Below, one piece after another: positions 50,011-62,931 of a stretch of 64,000 nt of DNA. The stretch comes from Lichenostomus cassidix (taxonomy: Eukaryota > Chordata > Aves > Passeriformes > Meliphagidae): assembly GCA_008360975.2 (NCBI GenBank), contig CM039182.1, positions 27,500,324-27,564,323 of the forward strand. Reading direction: 5' to 3'. The translations under genes and the position numbers were made by a program. Under the pieces are notes generated by a model that had not been told where the DNA came from, did not search any database, and saw only the letters and a list, made by a program, of their open reading frames with translations. How positions within the stretch are numbered: the stretch's first letter is position 1; every line of letters starts with the position of its first letter.

Positions 50011-51408
50011 ATGTGTTCTGCGTTAAAATTAGGTTTGCTAGAGTTACCTTCACAATAATATTTTAGTTTTCCAGTATCCTTCTGCATTTTCCTTCCTTCA
50101 CAAAACTTGAAGTATCTAGTTATTTTCCTCTGTTTAAATCAGTGAGAATTTTGCTAGGTTTGTGACCAAGGAAGTAACAGATTTGAATTCATACATCTCC
50201 CCTCTCCAGAGGTGTTCATGCAGGGCTGTATAATTGCTACCATGGGGGCAGGCTGAGGTTGTGCCTGCCCTTCTATTCCTTTTCTGGGAAATTTTTTTAT
50301 TTCCCCACCATCTGATGGTCCCAATGAAATGAGTTTTATGTAGTTTGGGTGATAGGCCCAGAAATATACATCTGAATAATCTAGTTGCTTTTTAATATGA
50401 GTAGTAATTTTATAGGAAAAATATATGGGTAACAATAAGGACTGGGGATGTGGAGGTGCTTAAACAAACATCAGTGCAGAATGTCTGTGTCTGCACAGGA
50501 GGTAATTTGCTTCTTGCTGTATTTTCTGGATTTTTTCTGATTTGAATTGAGACCTTGTAATTTTTTAAAGCACTATCTGATTTGTTTATTTAAAAAGACA
50601 GCTGTGGATTTCAGAGAAATTCTAACTCTTGTGCCAAAACTGATTGATGTTTGATGCATTGCTATGGCCTTGTACTAAAATTTTCTTTGGTTTCTCTTCC
50701 CTGATTTTCATACCATGTTTCATATTAACACAGATTCTGCAGCCTCTGAAAGGTGGGATTTTTCTAGAAGATATGTTTACAAATGTGACAGTCTCTAGAT
50801 GAGCTTCTTATTTCCCTCTCCCCCAATAAATTGAGTCCTGTTCTTCTTTTATGCTTGTTATAATATTCTAGAAAATTAACTCATCTTCTTAAACCCACAC
50901 TAAATCAAAAGTGGGAAAAATTTGCCACAGGTTTGCTAAATGCTGTGATTTAGCTCTCAGGATAAAATTGCTTTTAGGTGTCAAGGCTGATCCACATAGC
51001 ATACTGTTAATATTTGGAGCACACTGCAATAAGCAATAACAGAGCTAAATATTTTTAAGCATCATAACCAAATAGTTGTGGACTCTTAATAAGAAACCAA
51101 ACCTTGGATCCTCATTATAAAAATGTGTGCTCATACTCCAGTTGATGTAGGAATAACCATATATCATAGTTACCCTTGCACTTTGTTCATTCTCTGCTAG
51201 GAATTTTTGCTCAAGTAGAGTCAGGAATTTTGTAATTTCGCTGGAATTTCTAGCTACATGACAAGGCTACAGCCACACAGAAATCCCAATGCACTACCTG
51301 AATGTGCACAGGGAGATTTCATGATGTTATTCTAATGATCTTGTAATTCTGCTTTGTGTAATACCTTTGTACTTCTGTTTTGTGTCAGATCTGCTCTGTG
51401 TGCATAAG
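50011..51408. other. Spacer between the two direct repeats
   Basis: About 1.4 kb of AT-rich DNA without a gene, terminal-repeat signature or long open frame; the minus-strand frame at 50154-50435 (93 codons) is unrecognised. If the flanking repeats were LTRs, this would be the internal region, but it shows no retroviral or transposase signature. Confidence 0.5.
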
Positions 51409-51560
51409 TTTCTATGTGTCTCAGAGAACTCAGACTTGCAGTGCTACACAGAGCATGTATGCATGTTTAATTCTGTGACGTATGAGAGAAAAACCATGGT
51501 AATTCTATATTGACCTGAGCTGCTTAAATTAAATAGAGGGAAATGGAAATTCAGCTTTAA
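51409..51560 (+). repeat. Unclassified direct repeat, copy 2
   Basis: Partner of 49845-50010, offset by 1564 bases at the left edge. It keeps 'tttctatgtgtctcagag', 'cagacttgcagtgctacacag', 'catgtttaattctgtgac' and 'ggtaattctatattgacctga', with scattered substitutions and small indels relative to copy 1. Similarity fades into AT-rich DNA near 51560. The divergence implies an old duplication or two independent old insertions. Confidence 0.75.
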
Positions 51561-54044
51561 AGATAAACTGAACTCTGAATCCAATCATCCAATGGTTGAA
51601 GTGTTGTCTGAAATGCTGAGGTCTTGTTTTATTTTGCCATTGCTTTTCTTTGAAGCAGAATATCTTGTTCCACGATGCTGTATATTGCAGTGACTGATTG
51701 AACTCAGTTACTGTGAAATGAGTATATAATTATTCACACCCCTGCTAAGAGTCTAAGAGTGGGATGAGTCCTTGACAGCCTGTTTTTTTTTTTATTTTAA
51801 ACCATGTAACAATACCTAATTATTTCTCAAGCAATCTACTTGTAGTCTAAATTTAGGAATTGTTTCTCAAGCCAGCTGTTCTCAGTAAAATTGAGAACTA
51901 GAGCTGATTTAGTGGCTTAGCAATCAAGAGCAAAGATTTCCCAAATGCTAAATTTTATAGTGTTTGAAAACCAAATTTAATTCCCAAACAGTTCAGCCTG
52001 GCTCAGAAATAAGAAGAATAAAACATCTGTAGAGTAGAATGGCAAGACTCAAAATATAAGGTAGAATAATTTATCAAGGAGGGACAATCAGAGTTAATTT
52101 TTGGAAATTTGTCTCTAGAAGAAGTGCTTAGATTGGGACAAAACCATATTTTTAATTGTTATTATGGAAACAATAATCAGTCACTGAAGATATGATGGTC
52201 TTTGCCATTTAAATGACTCAGGACACTGCTGAAAAGTGTTTTTATGCCAACATGGCTTTCTGTAATTTACTTTTTCTGGCAAGAATAGAATGTGAACATA
52301 TGTGGTGAGTTAGTTTATTTGTAAAAGACAGACTCTTTAGCACATTTAGTATGTTAAATGGATATGTTAGCAGTGGTTACTTTATCCTCCAGAGACCCTG
52401 TAGCATGTATGGCTATAATAGAAAATCCTAATCAAGAATTTTTCACTTGGTTTGCTGCTATCAGTTAACAATCAAGTCAGATTTGTGCAAGGGAGGAGCC
52501 CCAGCTGCTCAGGAGGTATTATAGAGCGGTTCCAACCCCTTGTGCTGGTTTTGTGACTAAGAGGAGTGCATGAGACCATGCTCTGGTTCTCAAACCACAG
52601 GTGTGCTGCTTGTAGCAGAAACTGGAAGGGCGAGACTTCTGCAGAGCTACTCTTGCGTAAGGAGCTCGCAAATGGCCATCCTTCAGCAAAGAGGGTTGTT
52701 TTATTTTCTAAAAAACCCCTTGCACTCTCTGAATAAGGGGCATAGGATTAGTGGGATAGACTTCACATCGTATTCTGAAGAAAGGGAAAATCACCATCTC
52801 TGAGAGTCTGACCCCTCCACAGCTGTATGTAACAAAGAGAGAGGGGCAGAGTACAGGAACTTTTGTCCTACAATTAATGCACTGTTGTGAGGTGCATTTA
52901 TTTTAATTATGTGTTTATTTTTATTTAGACCAGTTCTAATGAAGTCTAAACACCTATGTATGTCCTGATGCCTGGTATTTTCTGGCTTGGATTTGCTTAC
53001 TAAGTAGGGGAATTAAAAGGAAAACAGTAGTATTTGTAGGCCTATTTTCAAAGGACTTGTGTTTAAGAATATGGAACCTGTCCTTTATATGTTAGCAATG
53101 TTTATTTGGTAAAGAATACATTGTGGATTTTTTCTCCTCTTCTTAAGCTGTTTCCTAGTCCTATTTCCCTTTCAACCATGAGACCCATACAAAATAAACC
53201 ATGTTGCATTATTGCATAGTTTTAACCAAGAGTTCAGCATCTTGTACCTCAGAATGATTTTCTTTTGCTTACTGAGGAAAACACTGCACCAAGGAAAAGC
53301 TCTGTCCCCGCAAGGCATTTTTAATCCTGCAGTGTTAATAAAGAGATATTGAGATAATTGGAATCTGTACAGTTTAAGTACCTGATACAGAGTTCACCAC
53401 TCTTGTCAATGCTACTTACCATTGCAATAGATATTAGGGATGTGAACTGTACAGACAAGGGCATGAAGGACATATATATTGGAAAGAATTTGGGATGGTA
53501 ATTGCAGATAATCTACACGAAAACAAAGAATCATCAGGAGTGGGCGTGTAATGTGGTCATGATCCAATTCTTAGTACTCATGATATATCCTATAATAATA
53601 GCATACAGTGCTGTAAGACACTCTAATCCCTTTTTAGGCCATATGGAGTCATGCTGCTTTGTGTTGAGAGCGTGGATCTAGTGTTAAGCATGGTCAGCCA
53701 GCCCTGCCACATTCCTCCAAAGCAGTAGTTAATGATGTGTATTCTCCTATGTTTGTTTGTGGTTTGCTTTATTTTTAAACTTTGTTGGTTTGAGTCTAAC
53801 TGTATGCAACCAGTCTGGAGTTACTGACTGAAATTTTGAAATATATTAAAGAATAATTGACTGTAATTTTCTTTCAAGGTGATACCACTGAGTGAAAATT
53901 ATGTGCTAGATCAATACTGCATTTCAAACACAAGTTTAAAATTGTCCTGCGCGGGTTTTATCTCTGAATTTTAGATGACTGCACAGGTGGTGTCTACAGT
54001 TGAATTTACCAGCTGATTTCCCTTAGCACCCACGTGATATGTCA
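51561..54044. other. Intergenic or intronic DNA, no gene recognised
   Basis: AT-rich, with a complex CpG-containing patch at about 52490-52690 and another at about 53300-53440. Neither has a repeat signature or a recognisable open frame. No RNA gene was seen. Confidence 0.5.
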
Positions 54045-54330
54045 ACAGACCCACTCTTACATACAGGCTCAGGGCAGGCACAGGTGCACAGCAGGGCACA
54101 GCTGTGAGCTCCATCTCAGCAGCAGCCCAGCACCTTCTTATCCTGCATGTCCTCCAGAGCAGGAGGGGCAGCAGTGCCCTTGTCTGACAGCACTGCCAGA
54201 TGCCTGTAGGAAGGCAGGAGGTGTTCCCTGCTGTGGCCTTTGTACTGCAAGGACATCATGCACTGTGCTGCAGGCAGCCTGTGCCTTAGCTCTGTGTCCA
54301 GGCAGAGGCAGAAGGCTGGGTGCTGACCAT
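54045..54330. other. GC-rich, CpG-poor patch
   Basis: Rich in 'cagcagg/gcaggca' words with almost no CpG. A plus-strand frame of 99 codons (54034-54333) runs through it, rich in C, A, P and Q because of these words. The edges to AT-rich DNA are sharp, which could mark an old GC-rich insertion. No family or domain was recognised. Confidence 0.35.
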
Positions 54331-57300
54331 TAAATATACTGTATAAATATTAACTTTGCATCTAGCTTGCAAAATTCCCCTTCCTGGGTATTGCCTGCCT
54401 AAAGATGAAATCTGTCCATGAAATCCAACAGAACACAAATTATGCTCCCTGATCACAGCACTGAAAGGCCACTGACTTCATCACCCTTCCAGCATCAACT
54501 TTATTTTGGCAGTTGTGAAGGATCTGTTGTTCATTATTATATCTTTACTCTGCTGAACAGAATCCTTCTGTTGTAGGACTAAATAGTCTGCAAGCTGTCT
54601 ATCACCAAGTGGCCATGACATAATGAAGACCTCTTTTATTTTCTTTCCTGCTTTCATCTGTAGAATAAGTAAATTTCTGTCTGTGAAGGGTAAAATACTG
54701 GAAAAGCAACCTTTCTTAGCTGCTGTTGGGATACTGTGGGTTTTCATAATTCACCTACTTAATTTTGGCTGAGGAATTTATTTTTTTCATTGAATATTCA
54801 CTATTTCTATTATATGCTTCTAGAAGTTTATAATGATTTCTTGGCAAAATAGAATAAATACAATTCTAGGTTTGGTGTGGTATTTTTCTTTCTTTTTTTT
54901 ATTCTTTCCCTTTTAATTGCTGTCTGAAGTTTATAAGCTTGTGAGGTGGGCATTTTCCCTCCCCCCGGACTTTCTGAGTCTCTGCAGTGCAACAATTCAA
55001 GCTCCTTCCTCTCCTCTCCTCTCATCCTTTAAAAGAATTTGTTACTATGGTGAGGAAACCATGTAGCATTTAGAGCTTCAGACTAAATATAGCTATTTTC
55101 ATAATTCATTTTAAGTATTGCACCAATAATTTGCCAGAATAATTCATATTACAGCACTTGCAATCTATTTGCCCCAAATATATGCACATGTATGTGTGTA
55201 ACAAACATCCTAGGAGTTCAGGAGGGCAAACCAACCCTGGCTTTAAACCAGGATCCACTTCTTCTGAATCCAGGACTAGCCAGGTCTAAAATAGCATCTT
55301 TTTGCATTCCAGAAATGATTTTCTGGTAAATGTAAGGGAGAGAAGAGATGTTTCTAGGCTTTCACAGTTTGTTAATTTTAGTCAATTTTTTCTTTCTTTT
55401 CATAACAGGTATATACACTTAACCAGCATGACTCACCAGATCAGGATTGTTATTTAAAATAAAAGCACAAAGTGGAAAGTAGTGGTATTAAATATTGAAA
55501 AAACCCAGTAAATTTAAAAGCATAATTGGTACTCTATATGAAGACAGTGCTGAATTGTAAATCATCACAATGTGACAACAATCTTTTATTGAAGGTGTGA
55601 CTCATGCAGCTCCAAATAAAACTGGGGATAGACTTCATTTTTCTTGGCTTGTTGACTTCAGTTATATTAGAAGGTCCTCCTCATTAATTGTGCTGGGATT
55701 GTTTTCTGGTACGTGTTTACAAACATGTGCAATTGTATACATAGAATATTTGGATGGATAATCCCTTAAGATAAAACTATATTAATAAATAAAGTAGCAA
55801 GTAAACTTTTCAGTTAGTGGCCACTAAAGATCTTATTACATTAAACAGAGTATCTGAATAATTCACCTTCTCTCCTAGTATGGATAGTCAGTGTACTGTG
55901 AGCTCAGAAATGTTCTTTCCAGCAGAATGGTCAAGAGCAGGCTCAGGACGGCTCAATTGATGTATTTGCACCCTCTATCAAGTACATGGAGAGTATCTGA
56001 AGGATCTGTGTCTTGGATGGTACATCATATCACTTAGGAAAGGCTGAAGGAATAATTCATGACTGTGTTACTGCTTTTTGTGCAAAGGCTTTCTGAGAAA
56101 TTATCCTGTCAAAAGTCTGCAGTTTTCTGGCAGTGAATCAGACCAGACCTTCATTTTCTGGACAGCTCTCATGCAAAAGACCCAGCAGTGCATAGTTTTG
56201 TGTCAGTGCTGGGTGAGATGGGAGCACCCCCACCTTGGAGAGATGCTGAGGGCATGAGAGCTGACTGTGAGATACCTGTGAGGAAGGGACATGCAAGCTG
56301 GGAGCCCTGTCTGGTGAGATGAGGAGCGGGCAGGGGCTGGCATCAGGCTGCGCACCTGCACAAACTGAGGGGAAAGTCCAGTTCTGTTTTACTGATTAGG
56401 GTTTTTAGGTGGATGTTCTATTGAATAACTTGGCAGCTCCACTTGCCAGCCAAAACCCAGGGTGCATACAATTCGTAACCCTATTTGAGAAGCTGCTTTC
56501 ATGACCTCTTTCTCATCACACATGAGGAAGAGGAATAGGACAGAACCTGAGTTTAGAGAGGGTCATTCACTCACCTCAGCCACCAGACTATCCCTTATCT
56601 GCTTTCCTTCCTCAGGCACAGAACACCTACGGCCTTCGTGTCAAAAGAGTCAAAAGTCCCATACATATCTCAGCTTCCAGGGCTCCCTGGTCTTGGTTCA
56701 TACCCAAGCAAAAAGAACTGGAATGAAATCACAGCATTTATGCTGTGTGACCTTAAATAGATGCAACGGAAAGGTGACACTGGAAAGGACCAGCCTGTTC
56801 ATCCTCCCTGCTGACTGATGACTTGCTCTCTATTGATCCAGAGATCTTGCTATTTTTTTTTTTTTGCAGGCTGAACCAGCTCAATGCATAATCAAAGAGA
56901 AGACAGCTCTTTTTTTTGCATTTTTTTTCCCCAGCAAGGTTAATAGCTTAAATAATTTACTTTGAATATTCAGGGTCTCTTAATTTAATGGAAGGAAAGT
57001 GGCAGGAAGGCATATCCCATCAGAGCAGGAAAAGCAGTTCTGTCAGACCTTGTGCCTTAGCTGTGACCAGGGTGCTCCACAGCCTTCCCACATGCTCTGT
57101 TGTGGGTGTATTTGGCATATGCTGAGAAAATAAATAGGTAGGATATAGATGGATTTCAGGAATTTCCACATTAATCAGGAAAACTTATGGCAAAGCTATG
57201 ATGAACAGCTGTGATGCTAAAAGGGAAAAAATTGCTTCTATTCAACATGCTCCAATACTCCTTTTTGTGAGCAATCTTGTTTGCAGCACTCTGCTTTAGA

Positions 57301-58910
57301 TGGAGTTTAGGTGGGCTGTTAGTCGTTGTTCGTTTGATTTGATGCATTTTTGGAGAGATATCTGATATATGAAACAGTATTTTCTACTTTAACTTTCTCA
57401 TGGGGACTTCTGAAGTATAACCTTTCTAGTTTGCCTGTATTTAAACTTGGGATATGTCAATGACAGGTGTGCTAATGAAAGCTACTCAGAATAACAAAGC
57501 CCCAAAACAAGCAGAGATTTTATTTTTGGACAGTAGGCACAGTAGTGCTGTTCAGTGAGACAACCTAAGGAAAAAAGGAATAAGAGTGACCTGCTTTTTA
57601 AAGTACAGAATTTTCTGTTCTTTTTGTCAATATGGCTTGATCTACAACTGTGATTCTTGGTAGTGTGAAAAGAAAAAATAGCTTTAATTTTCAAAAACCT
57701 CCCTAATTTTGATGAAGCTTTTACCAAAAAAACACCCCATTAATCTTCTTGGCCTTAGAGAGCACATCAAAACTCTAATTCTGCTAATATTTTTATAACA
57801 ATCTTGTGAATGTGAGTCTCAGTGAGCTAAGAAAAAAATTATAGCTGTTTTGCAAGATTTGTACTCTTCTTTTTACTCAGTATTGTAAATGTAATGCAAA
57901 TTATTTGTAAATGTTGTACTGCAGCATTCCCATTTCATTCTTGTCCTAGTTCATTACTTTCAAATGTTAATATAAATATAAATACAGCCAAAGTCAAATT
58001 TAAATTAGTTTTTCCTTTTTCTGTAATATGCGAACCTGGCATCAAACTCAGGATGTTCTATCTCACTATTCTGTGGTGTGCAAAAATGGCTTGGTAAGTG
58101 TTCTAGTGCCAGTGGTTTTATGCTTTCATTTGGTCAAACCTGCCAGGGATAATGACTGAATCAAGAATAACAACAGAAATAGGAATATGCTAGCAATGCA
58201 TATCAAAACAGCACTTTGTGTAAATAAGTGTCTCTGTATCAGATGCTGGCAGTATTCTTATGTTTGTAGGTGTGCATCTAAGGCTGTGTAATTATAGTAG
58301 AATGGTAAAGTTTCAGACTTTGATCCTAATTTAACTGAAGCCAACACAAATCTTACAAAGGGCTGTATCCCTTTAAGTCCATCAGCTTTTGGGTAATTAG
58401 AAACTGCTAAATGTGGTCGCTCATGAAAAGCAACTTTTATTTCCCAAACAGTGATACAACAACTTATAAGAAAAGTTTGCCTTAACCAACTTAATGTGAA
58501 TTATGAGCATTACCCTGATTTTTTTTTTTGAGAAAGTTAAGTTGGGTATAGTTGTCTGTTTCAGGAGCTAACTAAGCTGAGTCAGTGTTGCATTTCTGTT
58601 GTGAAGGGGATATGTTGCTTCACCTCATTTCCTGCCTTTTCCTCCAGGCTGACCCCTATGCCCAACTCCCTGGTGACTCTGGACATCACTTTGTGAAGTT
58701 GTTTAACCCAGCAGCTCCATAGGAAACCATCCAGTTGTTTCTGCTGCGTTACTTTTCTGTCATGTTAGCAAATTGATTTAATTCACAACAGGGGTCCATG
58801 AAACAGCAGAGCAGATGTGAAGGAAGAGCAGGAAGTGTGCAGGCAGGAGTGGTGAGAGCTTTGGACGTGGGAAGTTTTCCTCTCAAGGTTGCAAACTGTG
58901 AAATTGCCTG
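54331..58910. other. Intergenic or intronic DNA, no gene recognised
   Basis: Mostly AT-rich DNA. A GC-richer stretch lies at about 56190-56380. A T-rich tract ending in 'gcag' at 56852-56870 looks like a splice acceptor but is not followed by a convincing exon. Open frames up to 105 codons (56501-56818) are unrecognised. Confidence 0.5.
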
Positions 58911-58954
58911 AGCTGGCAAGTGAAATCTCACCCCTTGGCTGGCACTTGCCAGCT
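58911..58954. repeat. Stem-loop with perfect 12-bp arms
   Basis: AGCTGGCAAGTG (58911-58922) and its exact reverse complement CACTTGCCAGCT (58943-58954) flank a 20-base loop. The loop carries a further GGCTGG word, so a smaller alternative hairpin (GCTGGCA/TGCCAGC) is also possible. There is no terminator or small-RNA context. It could fold as RNA if transcribed, but it is short of the roughly 22-bp arms of a microRNA precursor. Confidence 0.6.
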
Positions 58955-59304
58955 AAGGTTTTGCCCACTGTTCCCTGATCAGTGCAAATCCTTTAGAGCT
59001 ATAAATTTTGGAGTGTTTTTTACTGAAATATAACTTGGGTGGCAGGAGGCGATGACTGAAGGGCAGCTCAGGGACAGGCTTGTACCATGCAGTTCTCACA
59101 GGGCTGGTGCTGCCTTTCTGGGCAGTTTTGTTGGCTGGGGACTGAAAAAGCTGTTTGCTGTTGGGCAGCAGTTCCTGCCTAAAGAGCTTCTAGCTCTTGA
59201 TATCAGCTTTCATACCCATAGAATTTTTAGAGTTTCTTTTTTCTGTTTTTAATATTAACTAAAGCAAACCTATGCTCTTTTGAAGCCTTTTGTGTAGGGA
59301 GAAC
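58955..59304. other. Unassigned DNA upstream of the poly-A run
   Basis: Includes a GC-richer stretch (59040-59180) with a 66-codon plus-strand frame and no recognisable domain. Its position just before an A21 run would suit a retroposed transcript on the plus strand, but no source gene was recognised. Confidence 0.35.
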
Positions 59305-59325
59305 AAAAAAAAAAAAAAAAAAAAA
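59305..59325 (+). repeat. A21 homopolymer
   Basis: Twenty-one uninterrupted A. It could be a retroposon tail on the plus strand, although no AATAAA signal sits at the usual distance upstream and no target-site duplication is evident. Length may be unreliable in sequencing. Confidence 0.85.
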
Positions 59326-59623
59326 GAGGCAGATTCTCTCCAGTGCTGTCAGAAATAGAATCACCCTATAGTTAAAGAACACCTGTAGCATGCTTGCCTC
59401 CAGGAACCCAGTAATTTTTGCTTTTCATAATCTTTGTTTAAGTCCTTGCCTGCATTAGGCAGAAAAACTTAATCTTATTTCCCTATATTTCACATAGGAG
59501 CCATAAGTGTCTGGAATATTTTTTAATGCAATGTTAGAAGATGTCTGATTATGTGCTTTTTGGCCAGATAATTCTCCGGTAGACTATAAACCTACCTAGG
59601 GATCTAATATAAAGAGATAGGCG
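59326..59623. other. Short AT-rich spacer, nothing recognised
   Basis: Unique-looking AT-rich DNA between two homopolymer loci. No feature was seen. Confidence 0.6.
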
Positions 59624-59648
59624 CCCCCCCCCCCCCAAAAAAAAAAAA
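59624..59648. repeat. Adjacent C13 and A12 homopolymers
   Basis: Thirteen C directly followed by twelve A. On the minus strand the pair encodes the F/W/G-rich residues in the 59596-59841 frame, which is therefore not credible as a gene. Such junctions are prone to polymerase slippage and assembly error. Confidence 0.85.
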
Positions 59649-60790
59649 TCCTTAAGATGTTATTTTTATTCCCATTGTAATAATTTTTGTTCAGATAATT
59701 CCCAACCATGTGTAGCATTATCTTCCTTATTTTCACATTATCATGAAATATAGACCTAAGGAGGAACATTCTGAAGCCATGTTTACTACTTCTTTGTGAA
59801 CGAGACAAAGTATTTCTGGGAAATGGATATTGTTTTCCCATACACCTGAGTAAACAGATTTTTAATATAATTTAGAGTATAGACAATTCCCACACCTTTA
59901 CAAACCTGTTTTGTGAAATGCCTTGCTGTTTTCAGGGTAACAAATATTGCTGCATTTTTACCTAGATAATTTATATATTTGTTTATTTGCATGTCTGAAG
60001 GGTTTCGTTGGGATGATCATATGATTAAGTGTGACAGTGACTGCTCTGCAGCTCTATCCTATTTTTCCTTTATTACTAGTTAATCTGTCCATGAGGCTAA
60101 GTTGATATCATTATGATGATGATGAAATTTTCAACCAGAAATCCCTACCCACTCTCTGGTTTGCATGACATTTTGATGCAAAACTTCCACACTGAAAAGT
60201 TCTACTGAAAAGTTCTACTGAAAAGCAGTTGAGACATCTTTGGTTGATCCCATTCTTTATGCCTTGAATTTCTAACCTATTATTCAGAGTAATGATGTCT
60301 CAAATGTCTTCCTTTGACAGGTGTGAGATGTGGCTCCTGGAGTTATGTGACTGGAGGTCAGACGCGGCAAATGGAGTTCTTCTTTTCAGACAGGAAAAAT
60401 TTGGTAAGGAAACTAAGTTAAGTATGGAGCTATCTAGAATTTCTTGTGGAGAACAAGTGGCAGCAGAGTCTGAAAATGGTCACATGGAAGTCCATAAGAT
60501 GGTGGAGAAAGATCCGAGATGAAATGACCATGTATGTGGCCTTTAAGATGCAAAACTTTGGCATCTTGAGGAGACACTCTGCAGTGCAGAACCTCTTGAC
60601 TGCAGCCTCAAGTGAAAATGTAGATTGGGTTCCTCCAAACCTAGATGAGTGTTCCAGAAGGAACTAAAAAATTAGAATGAGATGTTTCACCCCAAGTATG
60701 TGAAATGCAGCCTAGTCTTCAGTGAGGAGACAGAGCCCATTGTAATTGTAATTAGAAATCAAGACTTGTGAGGTTTTTTGTGTGGGTGTG
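59649..60790. other. Intergenic or intronic DNA with a small tandem
   Basis: A 13-bp tandem ('actgaaaagttct' units, about 2.7 copies) lies at 60191-60225. A (GAT)-like run lies near 60113-60124. Two overlapping plus-strand frames (60292-60522 and 60446-60667) have no recognisable domain. Confidence 0.5.
60191..60225 (+). repeat. 13-bp tandem repeat, about 2.7 units
   Basis: 'Actgaaaagttct' is repeated twice in full and then partly ('actgaaaag'). It is a local slippage-type duplication. Confidence 0.75.
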
Positions 60791-60829
60791 TTTGGTTTGT
60801 TTGTTTTTTTTGTTTTTTTTTTTTTTTTT
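60791..60829. repeat. T/G-rich then poly-T tract
   Basis: 'Tttggtttgtttg' words run into runs of 8 and 17 T. On the minus strand this is an A-rich tract. No element body was recognised next to it. Confidence 0.8.
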
Positions 60830-62931
60830 CCTCCAGTTCTGAAACTGTTTTACCTGCCAAAATGATTGTTTGGTGCAGGAGAGAGCTAAGGAATTTCAAA
60901 TATCCAGCTACCCGTGAGCCATCCCAGTAAGCTGCTTGGAGCCCATCCTCATAGAGCATGGTTTGATGTGTAACAGACTGCATCAGGTTTTGAAGGGTTT
61001 GAAAGTCTTGGGGGAGAGGAGGAGTAAGAACATTTAGGTGTTGTCATTCCTTCATCTCACTGTTTATTTTTACAATCAGAATTAGTCTTCTTAAAAAGGC
61101 CTTGTTTAGCTTCAAAGCATAGGTATGTCTCCTCCTCACTATAAACATTTTGACTGTGGGAATGGACAGACTTTAAGAATTTTTCTGCCAGCAGCAAGAA
61201 AAGTTGCCTCCACAAAACTCAATAATTATGATTTTCCCCATTTGTGACATTGAAGTCTAACTATCTAAAAGTTAAAATAGGTTAATCAAAACTGAAGATG
61301 TCTTAATAATCACTTATAAAAAATTGAAACCATTTGGAGGAGAGCTGGGATTCTCCTTGTTCCTCTATCCCAGGAATTCCTGGTTGTCCCTGTAACAGGA
61401 GCAGAAAGATGACTGTGCAGAAGTGGCTTGGAGAGATTAGAAGTATAATTTTTTTTTCTAACATGTGAGGTGTTCTTAATTTATTTAGTGTCCTTAATAT
61501 ATGCTCTTTGTGTGCTGACTTGTGTGTTCTTATACACATTTAAAGATTAATGGCCTCTACTGGAGAGGGGAGTGAATATGCAAGGACAGATATTCTCATT
61601 AATAATCTGCATTTCTGTTTCTGACTCAGTAGCCTCACAGCAAAACCTTGCATTTAATGTTTAATTTATATTGCTACATATTTCCTTTGGACACAACAGC
61701 GTAGAAAACAATTTGTTTTTTATGGAATACCTGATCTTACAGTAATTTCAGAAATACATCTAATAAATGGAAAGACAAAGACTTGGCATTTAAACGCTCT
61801 GCAGTTTCTCCTGTTTAGAATTTTTACTGTAGGAAGGCAGAGAAATTGGGAAAATGCACAGAGTTGATACATTCAGCTTACATTTTGACGGCAATATTAC
61901 TAGCACTGTTCCAGGTGTTGAGTATATGCTTGACCTGTGCAACACTGAAATATTAAATCTTACCCATAGCTGATAGCCCCATCCACCAACATTTATGGGG
62001 ACATAAGGAAATCACATGAATAATACGTATGAAGTGCAGATGTGAAATTCAAATCTCAAGCAAATATTTGAGGACAAAAATGGACAGTGCAAGCAAGGTA
62101 ACGTGGCCAGCAAGAGTGAGAGAAATTTAGGGGTAAATAGTATTTTACCAGTGGTTCAGTCCAGAAAATAGTAAACTCCCTAGACCCAATCTGATGGCAC
62201 ATATTATGTGTGAGACACCATTACTAATCTGAGTATTAGCCAAGGAAGTCAAAGGTCAAAGCCTGATCAGATACTAAATAAAAGCTTCTTAAAAGTGTAC
62301 TGACAAGATGAAAGAAACCCAAAAACCAGAAACCCAAGACAAATAATCTTTTTTCACCCCCTCTCCCCTTCACCAGTATTTTTACTCACTGGCTAAGATG
62401 CATCCTGTAACAGCTATTGGAGGAGTGGCAGAACAATGTGTATAAAAATGCAACTCTGAAAGACAATGAAGTGGGTGAACCCTAATAAACTTCTTCACTT
62501 CTGACTCATGAATGAGGTAGCTGTAGAGCATAGCATCATTCTTATGAAATGAACTCACCATCCTCAGTATTACACCACTTCTGTTTTGTACATATTATAT
62601 CTTTTAGGAGTCTGCTCATACAATATGGGGCTTTGTGCCAAAACCGGGAAAACAGGGAGGAGTGAAACACCAGTGGGTTATTAGCTGTCCTTATTTCTTT
62701 TCTGAACAGAACCTACAACTATTGCTGCCATGTCAGCTCCTGCCTTCAGATGTGTCTGCATTTAACTCATTGTGGGTAACAGAAGTGACACAGTCAAGGG
62801 GAAGTCATGACTTCTTTTGCATATAAAAATCCCTGTGGAAAGAACCATTGAATCAAAACTGCTTTCACATGAGGCTGGGGAATCTATGAGGCAGAGCACA
62901 TTTAGGTCTGGTAGGTGGCCATGTTGTCTTC
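60830..62931. other. Intergenic or intronic DNA, nothing recognised
   Basis: AT-rich unique-looking sequence with short open frames only. No repeat family or RNA gene was seen. Confidence 0.55.

Noticed and set aside
56852..56880. Strong polypyrimidine tract plus GCAG acceptor shape
   Set aside because: Downstream frames are unrecognisable and no donor or coding signal is evident.
58691..58713. 'Gtttaacccagcagctccata', similar to the LTR end
   Set aside because: The match is brief and no further LTR landmarks follow.
59040..59325. Processed pseudogene ending in A21
   Set aside because: No source gene recognised, no polyadenylation signal at the right distance and no flanking duplication seen.
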